From positions 124,001-188,000 of the forward strand of contig NZ_VJVZ01000008.1 of NCBI RefSeq assembly GCF_007097145.1: 64,000 bases of DNA, written 5' to 3'. Position 1 is the first letter of the stretch. Each line of letters starts with the position of its first letter. The notes under the pieces were generated by a model. That model made no database searches. It was given only the letters and a program-made list of their open reading frames with translations, and was not told where the DNA came from. The position numbers were made by a program, and so were the translations under genes. This stretch comes from Flavobacterium zepuense (GTDB lineage Bacteria; Bacteroidota; Bacteroidia; Flavobacteriales; Flavobacteriaceae). Below, one piece after another: positions 57,783 to 64,000 of the stretch.

Positions 57783-58892
57783 ATGACACCTTACGATAAT
57801 AATAATCCTGGCTCAGGTTATATAGATAACAGCGCCAGGCACCTTATAGAACATGACCGAATTATAGTAATAGGAGCCTCAGCGGGAGGCCTTGACGCTA
57901 TAAAAAAATTAGTGGAGCGCCTGCCCCCCGATTTTCGTACCCCTATATTTATAGTATGGCACATGGCTCCAGGCATGCGTGGCATTGTACCGGATATACT
58001 CAATAAATTGAACGCTATTTATGCCGCACATGCGCTGGATAATGAAGTTATTAAACCAAACCGAATTTACATTGCCCCGCCCGATCACCACTTGTTGCTT
58101 GAGGAAGGTATAATAAGGCTGTCACGCGGGCCCAAGGAAAATCACTTCCGGCCCGCTGTTGACCCGCTATTCCGTTCTGCGGCATACAATTATGGAAACC
58201 GGGTTATAGGGATTGTGCTTTCAGGCAGGTTAGATGATGGTACAGCAGGGCTTTGGCGTATAAAGCATAGTGGTGGCATTGCTATAGTACAGGACCCGGA
58301 TGATGCCGAAGTCCCTTCCATGCCGGCGAATGCTGCGCGCGAAGTAGCTGTTGATTATTGTATACCTGTAAAGGATATGGCAGCGGTACTTACACAACTT
58401 TCCACAACGGCAGTACCTTTAAATAGGGAGCATATGAAAGACGAAAAAACAAAAATTGAAATAGGTATCGCTGCCGGGGACAGTGCGTATGACCGGGGCT
58501 CGCTAAAAATTGGCGAACTTTCCCCTTATACCTGTCCAGAATGCCAGGGTGTACTGTCTAAAATAACGGATGGCGACCTGACCCGGTACCGGTGCCATAC
58601 CGGCCATGCCTATTCTGTTGATACCCTTTTGGCAAGTATCACCGAAAAAATTGAAGGCAGTTTATATAACGCTATGGCGGCCATTGAAGAAAGCATGATG
58701 CTGTTAAATCATATTGGCGACCACCTTTCAGAGGTAAACCATCCTCAACTGGCGGCGTTGTATTTTAAAAAGGCAAAAGATGCCGAACTCCGCGCCGACC
58801 TTTTGCGTGATACCGTTATGGGGCATGAGCAGCTAAGCAACGACAGATTATTGGAAGAATTATATAAATTGAAAAATGCAGCAAAAGAATAA
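57783..58892 (+). CDS. CheB-like methylesterase with C-terminal zinc-ribbon
   Basis: Catalytic residues of the CheB esterase are all visible: S33 in VIGASAGGLDAI, H60 in IVWHMAPGM and D152 in LSGRLDDGTAGL. No N-terminal receiver domain precedes them, unlike chemotaxis CheB. The C-terminal part has a CxxC...CxTGH zinc-ribbon-like motif (YTCPECQGVL, then RYRCHTGHAYSVD) and a helical tail. Proteins of this build accompany CheB-CheR-histidine kinase fusions outside motility. The fusion kinase follows 23 bases later, so the two are co-expressed. Substrate methyl groups are unknown. Confidence 0.82.
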   Translation: MTPYDNNNPGSGYIDNSARHLIEHDRIIVIGASAGGLDAIKKLVERLPPDFRTPIFIVWHMAPGMRGIVPDILNKLNAIYAAHALDNEVIKPNRIYIAPPDHHLLLEEGIIRLSRGPKENHFRPAVDPLFRSAAYNYGNRVIGIVLSGRLDDGTAGLWRIKHSGGIAIVQDPDDAEVPSMPANAAREVAVDYCIPVKDMAAVLTQLSTTAVPLNREHMKDEKTKIEIGIAAGDSAYDRGSLKIGELSPYTCPECQGVLSKITDGDLTRYRCHTGHAYSVDTLLASITEKIEGSLYNAMAAIEESMMLLNHIGDHLSEVNHPQLAALYFKKAKDAELRADLLRDTVMGHEQLSNDRLLEELYKLKNAAKE

Positions 58893-58915
58893 CTTTGTTC
58901 AATTGATATAAGCAT

Positions 58916-61900
58916 ATGATACATCAGGACTCAGATAACGGAATAAAGGAAGTAAGGCAATTACAGGATAAGCCAGGGAAAAGCGAATTTCTAATCGTAG
59001 GGATTGGAGCTTCCGCCGGTGGGATCCAGGCATTACAAAACTTCTTTAGGGCGGTGCCGGAAAAGACTGGTATTGCGTATGTTGTTATCCTGCACCTCTC
59101 TCCGGACCATGATAGCCAGGTGACAGCAGTATTGCAACTGGAAACAAACTTACCGGTAACACAGGTCACAGAAAAAGTGTACCTGCAACCCAACCATATT
59201 TACGTTGTTCCACCCAACCAGCACCTTTCTATAGAAAAAGATTACATTGCCATCTCGCAAAATGTTACGGTCGAAGAACGGCGTGCGCCTGTCGACATAT
59301 TTTTCCGCAGCATGGCGGATGAATTTGGCCCAAGGGCTATAGCCGTAATCTTATCCGGTACTGGTGCTAACGGGTCGATGGGATTAAAAAGGGTAAAGGA
59401 AAGGGGTGGTGCCTGTTTTGTACAAAATCCCCGGCAGGCTGAGTTTCATGAAATGCCGCGTAATGCCATAGCTACAGAATTGGTTGATGAAATTCTGCCT
59501 GTTGAAGAAATTCCTGCAAAAATAGTTTCGTATAAGGACAGCCTCGGTACGGTAGCGATTACCATTGAAGCAAAACAACAAACCGGTGACCAGCAGCAGG
59601 CTTTGCGGGAAATTTTCACGCATCTGCGCCTGCATACCGGCAATGATTTTACAAACTATAAACTACCTACTTTGCTGCGCCGCATAGAACGGCGCATTAA
59701 TGTACGCAACCTGCCTGACCTACAGGCCTATGCCAGGTTTCTAAAGGGGAATAACGACGAGGCTGTCGCTTTGTTAAAAGACCTGTTAATCTCAGTTACA
59801 AACTTTTTCAGGGACACAAAACCCTTTGAACTTATGGAGCATGAAGTGCTGCCAGCACTTTTTAAGGATAAATCATCGGGCGACGATGTAAGGATATGGG
59901 TTTCCGGCTGTGCGACAGGTGAAGAAGCGTATTCCCTGGCAATGCTATGTGCAGAACTTACTGAAGGTAATATGGACGCACCCAAGGTACAGATCTTTGC
60001 CACTGATATAGATGAGGCGGCTATAACACATGCCCGAGACGGTTTGTACAGCCTAAATGATTCTGCCGATGTATCTCCCGAAAGGCTCAAGCGCTTCTTT
60101 ACCAAAGAAGGAGATTCTTTCAGGATACGGAGAGAAATCAGGGAGACCATTATGTTTGCAGCACACAATGTTTTAAAGGACCCGCCATTTTCCCACCTTG
60201 ATATGGTAAGCTGCCGTAACCTGATGATATACCTTAACCAGGTCGCCCAGGAAAGGGTTACCGAAACGTTTCATTTTGCTTTAAACCCGGGTGGTTTCCT
60301 TTTCCTTGGCACATCTGAATCCGTTGATAACACATCCGATCTATATTCCACTTACAATAGGGAAAATCATGTTTTCCAGAGAAGGCAGGTAACCATGAAA
60401 GCGTATCCCGTACCGGAAGCTACGCCGATGCAATTTGAAAAATTCAGGCGGGATTCCACGACGCAGGATCATGAAAAGAGGATATTGGAACGGATATCCT
60501 ACGGCGACCTGCACCAACAGCTTTTAGAGGAATATGCACCGCCATCGCTGGTTGTTAATGAAGAATATGAAATCCTGCACCTAACGGAACAGGTGGGCAG
60601 GTATTTACAAATACTTGGAGGGGAACTGTCCAGCAATCTCCTGAAACTGGTGAAACCGGAATTAAGGCTCGAGCTGCGCTCAGCATTATATAAGTCGACC
60701 CAGCGCCAGTCTGCTGTTGAAGCAAGGGGCTTAAAAGTAAACATCAATGATCGTACAGAAACAGTAAATATTCACATCAGGCCCGTACTGCGGTCAGGTG
60801 ATACCGCAAAAGGGTTCATATTAGTTGTATTTGAACCTGCTGCTGATGAAAGTAACCGGGAGATACTACTATCTTCAGATGAGCCTATAGCCAAACAACT
60901 GGAAGAGGAACTGGTCAGGGTTAAATCACAGCTTCGTGCCGCTATTGAGCAGCATGATTACCAGGCAGAGGAAATGAAGGCTTCCAATGAGGAACTCCAG
61001 GCAATGAACGAAGAATTGCGTTCGGCAGCGGAAGAGCTGGAAACCAGTAAGGAGGAACTCCAGTCAATAAATGAGGAGCTGCGTACTGTAAACCAGGAAC
61101 TGAAGATAAAAATTGAAGAGACAAGTATTGCGAGCAATAACCTGCAGAACATTATAAATTCTACCGATATCGGTACTATATTCCTTGACCGGAATTTCAG
61201 GGTTGCTTTATATACACCGGCAACAAGCGCCCTATTTAACCTTATTCCCGCAGATTATGGCCGTCCGCTGACCGACATCACTCATAAACTAAATTACCGT
61301 AATCTGGTAAGTGATGCGGAAACGGTGCTGGAAAAGTTATCGGTTATAGAAAAAGAAGTTACAACTATTGACGATAAGACCTATTTAATGCGCGTAGTGC
61401 CGTACCGCACCGATGAGGACCGTATCAATGGTGTGGTGGTAACGTTCCTGGATATTAATGATCGTAAAGTTGCCGAAGAAGCCTTGCGTAGTGCCGAGGA
61501 GAAATACAAACAGGAGCTGGAACAAGAGGTTACGGAGCGTACCAGTGAACTTAAAGAAAGCAGGGATGAATACCTAACCCTGGTTGAAAATACCCCGGAT
61601 GTTATAACCCGTTGGAATAAAGAATTGAGTCTGGTGTATGCCAATACTGCTTTTGAAGCGCTGACAGGCATTAAAAATAATCTTATGCTCGGCAAAACTA
61701 ACTCAGAAATGGGGTCTGCGGGTAATATGGAACTTTCTAACAGCATACAGAGGGCGTTTGAAAGCGGCAAAATGCTTGAACTGATTACTGCCCATAACAC
61801 ACCGGGAGGAGACATCTACTTTTATACCCGTATTACCCCCGAAAAGAATTTAGCGGGTGGAGTAGAAACGATACTTGCCATCGCAAGGGAGATCACAGAT

Positions 61901-62668
61901 CTTAAAAATGCTGAAAAGCAACTACTGGAATTAGGAAATGAACTGGCAAAAAGGGCTACCGAATTACAGCGGTCCAATGATGACCTGCGCCAATTCGCAC
62001 ATGTTGCCAGCCATGACCTTAAAGAGCCGGTACGGAAAATAAGTACTTTTCACAGCCGGATCATACAAGAACATGGTAATGAACTGCCCAAAGACGTAAA
62101 ATTTTACCTTGACAGGATAAAATCAGCTACTGACAGGATGTATGCTATGATAGAAGGTGTACTGCACTATTCTAAACTTGAGAGCGATACAGAAGCATTG
62201 CAAAATGTAAACCTGAATGAGACCTTGCGACAGATTGAAACAGACCTTGAGGTAGTCATACTCTCCAAACTGGGGGTAATTGAGTATGAAGAACTGCCTG
62301 TGATTGAAGGAAGCCCTATGCTGTTTCATCAGCTATTTTACAACTTGATACTGAATTCGCTAAAATTTGCAATCGAGGGAAAACCGTCGCACATTTCAAT
62401 AAAATCCTCAGAGGTATTTCGTAATAAAACGAATTACGCAGAGATAACACTTTCTGACAATGGTATTGGTTTCGATCAGAAATACGCAGAAAACATCTTT
62501 AACTCATTCACCAGGCTCAATAATGTAGAAGTTTACGAAGGTTCGGGATTAGGCTTGGCTTTATGCAAGAAAATCGTTGAACGCTACAATGGCTTTATTT
62601 CTGCGAGCGGCGAAACGAATAATGGTGCCGTATTTACAATATTATTTCCTTACAATAATAAATTTTAA
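58916..62668 (+). CDS. CheB-CheR-PAS-histidine kinase fusion protein
   Basis: 1250 residues with modules in order: CheB esterase (about 25-195; GIGASAGGIQAL, LSPDHDS, LSGTGANGS), CheR methyltransferase (about 210-480; SAM motif VSGCATGEEAYSL near 328, SCRNLMIYLN), a coiled coil of EELxxxNEEL heptads (about 680-740), one or two PAS domains (about 745-1000, ending LKNAEKQLLEL), then HisKA with the phospho-acceptor H1033 in VASHDLKEPVRK, and HATPase with SDNGIGFDQKYAENIF and GSGLGLALCKKIVER. No receiver or DNA-binding domain is included; two response regulators follow. Such fusions sense small signals and adjust by methylation; the input is unknown. Confidence 0.92.
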   Translation: MIHQDSDNGIKEVRQLQDKPGKSEFLIVGIGASAGGIQALQNFFRAVPEKTGIAYVVILHLSPDHDSQVTAVLQLETNLPVTQVTEKVYLQPNHIYVVPPNQHLSIEKDYIAISQNVTVEERRAPVDIFFRSMADEFGPRAIAVILSGTGANGSMGLKRVKERGGACFVQNPRQAEFHEMPRNAIATELVDEILPVEEIPAKIVSYKDSLGTVAITIEAKQQTGDQQQALREIFTHLRLHTGNDFTNYKLPTLLRRIERRINVRNLPDLQAYARFLKGNNDEAVALLKDLLISVTNFFRDTKPFELMEHEVLPALFKDKSSGDDVRIWVSGCATGEEAYSLAMLCAELTEGNMDAPKVQIFATDIDEAAITHARDGLYSLNDSADVSPERLKRFFTKEGDSFRIRREIRETIMFAAHNVLKDPPFSHLDMVSCRNLMIYLNQVAQERVTETFHFALNPGGFLFLGTSESVDNTSDLYSTYNRENHVFQRRQVTMKAYPVPEATPMQFEKFRRDSTTQDHEKRILERISYGDLHQQLLEEYAPPSLVVNEEYEILHLTEQVGRYLQILGGELSSNLLKLVKPELRLELRSALYKSTQRQSAVEARGLKVNINDRTETVNIHIRPVLRSGDTAKGFILVVFEPAADESNREILLSSDEPIAKQLEEELVRVKSQLRAAIEQHDYQAEEMKASNEELQAMNEELRSAAEELETSKEELQSINEELRTVNQELKIKIEETSIASNNLQNIINSTDIGTIFLDRNFRVALYTPATSALFNLIPADYGRPLTDITHKLNYRNLVSDAETVLEKLSVIEKEVTTIDDKTYLMRVVPYRTDEDRINGVVVTFLDINDRKVAEEALRSAEEKYKQELEQEVTERTSELKESRDEYLTLVENTPDVITRWNKELSLVYANTAFEALTGIKNNLMLGKTNSEMGSAGNMELSNSIQRAFESGKMLELITAHNTPGGDIYFYTRITPEKNLAGGVETILAIAREITDLKNAEKQLLELGNELAKRATELQRSNDDLRQFAHVASHDLKEPVRKISTFHSRIIQEHGNELPKDVKFYLDRIKSATDRMYAMIEGVLHYSKLESDTEALQNVNLNETLRQIETDLEVVILSKLGVIEYEELPVIEGSPMLFHQLFYNLILNSLKFAIEGKPSHISIKSSEVFRNKTNYAEITLSDNGIGFDQKYAENIFNSFTRLNNVEVYEGSGLGLALCKKIVERYNGFISASGETNNGAVFTILFPYNNKF

Positions 62669-62672
62669 AGTT

Positions 62673-63110
62673 ATGAACTATAAAATTCTACTTATTGACG
62701 ATGATAGCGATGACCGGCTTTTTTTCAGGGATGCCATTGAAAAAATCTCCACAGGTAACGTATCGTGCATTACTTTAGATGACGGACATATCCTTGTGTC
62801 TACCTTAGCCCAAAGCAGCGACGGAAGGCCTGACATAATTTTTACCGATATAAATATGCCCAGGATGAGCGGATGGGAAGTCCTCGCCATGTTAAAAGGG
62901 CATGATACTTATAAGGATATCCCGGTTATAATGTACTCTACCTCCAAACATACCGAAGAGATTACCAAAGCAAAAGAATTAGGGGCATTATGTTTCTTTA
63001 ATAAGCCACAGGATTTCAGGGATCTGCAAAATGCATTAACAGAAGTTGTAAAACACCTTCAGGCAGGGACTATCAACCAGCTTTGTGAAAATTCTACAAT
63101 ATTTACATAA
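62673..63110 (+). CDS. Single-domain response regulator
   Basis: From ATG 62673 (MNYKILLIDDDSDDRLFF) a 145-residue receiver: acidic pocket D9-D11, phospho-acceptor D59 in IIFTDINMPRMSG, conserved Thr/Ser and Lys in VIMYSTSKHTEEI and CFFNKPQDFRDL. No output domain, as in CheY-like or PhyR-type relays. It starts 5 bases after the fusion kinase, so it is a likely phosphate acceptor of it. A longer frame upstream overlaps the kinase gene and is not used. Confidence 0.9.
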   Translation: MNYKILLIDDDSDDRLFFRDAIEKISTGNVSCITLDDGHILVSTLAQSSDGRPDIIFTDINMPRMSGWEVLAMLKGHDTYKDIPVIMYSTSKHTEEITKAKELGALCFFNKPQDFRDLQNALTEVVKHLQAGTINQLCENSTIFT

Positions 63111-63168
63111 ACAATATTTAGCATAGGACATGCTATATATCATATAAGTCATTCACTAAAAGATTACT

Positions 63169-63594
63169 ATGAATAAATCAGGGCCAATAATTATTATAGA
63201 AGATGACCTCGATGACCAGGAGTTATTATCTGAGGTATTTCACAAGCTTCATTATAAAAATGAGATCGTCTTCTTTGGCGACGGAGAAGCGGCGCTTACC
63301 TACCTGACCGGAACTAAAACAGAACCGTTTATCATATTTTCAGACATTAATATGCCAAAGCTAAACGGCATGGAGCTACGGGCGAAAATCCATGAAAATG
63401 AAGAATTGCGCATCAAATCCATCCCCTATCTTTTCTTTTCTACAGCCGCGGAACAGGGCAATGTAGTCGATGCCTATTCAAAATCGGTACAGGGATTCTT
63501 TATAAAGCCATCCAGCTTCGATGACCTGTACGACATTGTTAAAACGATTGTAGAATATTGGCAAAAGTGTGTATCGCCGGACTACGTAAGGTAG
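63169..63594 (+). CDS. Single-domain response regulator
   Basis: 141 residues of the same receiver type: IIIIEDDLDDQELL, phospho-acceptor D59 in IIFSDINMPKLNG, LFFSTAAEQGNVVD and FFIKPSSFDDLYDIV. It is 58 bases after the first receiver, which suggests either a two-step relay or two outputs of the fusion kinase. No output domain is present. Confidence 0.9.
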   Translation: MNKSGPIIIIEDDLDDQELLSEVFHKLHYKNEIVFFGDGEAALTYLTGTKTEPFIIFSDINMPKLNGMELRAKIHENEELRIKSIPYLFFSTAAEQGNVVDAYSKSVQGFFIKPSSFDDLYDIVKTIVEYWQKCVSPDYVR

Positions 63595-63625
63595 CGTAGC
63601 TAATCATGTAAAGCAATTTATCAAT

Positions 63626-64000
63626 TTACTCTAACAACGTATACCTGCTAAGTTCATACAACGCTACAGAACCATCTTTTTTTAGCACTTTAAATGCCAG
63701 GGCAGATTTTTCTTTAACCGCATCCCGCAATGTGCACCATTGTTCGGCAGTAATAGCAATGAGTGACTGGCCGTCAATTGCTGTAATTGTATCACCTAAC
63801 TCCAGGCCTTTTATTTGCGCCACACTTCCTTCCCAAATAAATGAAACAACAACCTTTCCGTCAATAAAAAGTGGGTCAAAACCCAATGTTTTAAGCGGTT
63901 CTTCTTGGTTGTATTCAAAGGGCAGGTGAATCAGGTGCTTTTTCCAATCCAAAATAACCTCATCAAACTGCATTAAAAACTTGTTACCTAACAAAGGCAG
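63626..64000 (-). CDS. Aspartyl protease/PDZ domain protein, 5' end cut by window edge
   Basis: The frame runs from the right edge (LPLLGNKFLMQF, where GNKFL is the C-terminal Asp-protease lobe pattern of retropepsin-like proteins) into a PDZ domain (VSFIWEGSVAQIKGLELGDTITAIDGQSLIAIT). Only the last 125 or so residues are visible, so the catalytic DTG is outside the window. Bacteroidota have exported proteins with this Asp-protease/PDZ plan. It converges on the response regulators and ends at 63626. Confidence 0.7.
   Translation of the reverse strand: MPLLGNKFLMQFDEVILDWKKHLIHLPFEYNQEEPLKTLGFDPLFIDGKVVVSFIWEGSVAQIKGLELGDTITAIDGQSLIAITAEQWCTLRDAVKEKSALAFKVLKKDGSVALYELSRYTLLE

Noticed and set aside
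1..64000. CRISPR array, tRNA, rRNA, integrase or transposase
   Set aside because: No regularly spaced repeats, no cloverleaf-like sequence and no tyrosine/serine recombinase or DDE transposase motifs were found on either strand.

Overview
The window reads as Bacteroidota, most likely a flavobacterium. The evidence is CTnDOT-type transfer genes (traA, B, D, E, F, G, I, J, K, L, M, N and mobA, B, C), RteC, a SusC/SusD pair, a DUF6520 peptide, a Bacteroidota H1-like small protein and a general lack of strong Shine-Dalgarno sites. From about 28 kb to 56.4 kb it is the core of an integrative conjugative element (ICE). No integrase, tRNA or element end is visible, so the element borders cannot be placed.

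Layout. (1) 1-7.0 kb, minus strand, AT-rich: a defence operon with GajA (OLD-type ATPase/TOPRIM nuclease), GajB (UvrD-like helicase), a Shedu-type (DUF4263) nuclease, a frameshifted small gene, and a DUF4365-like gene that runs off the left edge. (2) 7.6-12.8 kb: a mutagenesis cassette of a DnaE-type polymerase and a Y-family polymerase, divergent from an XRE-S24 (LexA-like) regulator with palindromes in the shared promoter. (3) 13.0-22.0 kb: envelope cargo, namely a MauE/DoxX-like membrane protein, a propeller-like protein and a DUF6520 peptide on the plus strand, facing SusC, SusD and an S9 peptidase on the minus strand. (4) 22.3-27.9 kb, AT-rich: a structured repeat, an HTH gene, then a second defence block with a membrane GGDEF protein, a CBASS CD-NTase, a Cap15-like 2TM effector, an HExxH protein and a HEPN-motif protein. 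(5) 28-33 kb: regulators (TPR-HTH, AraC, RteC, a small HTH protein) and a lipoprotein. (6) 33-45.2 kb: DUF4099/DUF3945 protein, TopB, H1-like protein, mobC, an SDR/AraC cargo pair, mobB, mobA, a candidate oriT, then traA-B-D. (7) 45.2-48.3 kb: minus-strand cargo (MFS pump, TetR, DUF1016 nuclease) splitting the tra operon. (8) 48.5-56.4 kb: traE to traN. (9) 56.5-64 kb: a second copy of the structured repeat, two small genes, then CheB, a CheB-CheR-PAS-histidine kinase fusion, two single-domain response regulators and a partial aspartyl-protease/PDZ gene.

The points most worth following are: the Gabija operon that carries a Shedu nuclease and two further genes; a membrane GGDEF protein placed directly before a CD-NTase/Cap15 pair; and a structured element found twice (22.36-22.46 kb and, inverted, 56.54-56.65 kb) whose stems differ in sequence but keep their pairing. 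An exact copy of the TetR operator also lies 39 kb from its regulator, upstream of the Gabija operon. All functional calls come from reading motifs and family resemblance; no database search was run.
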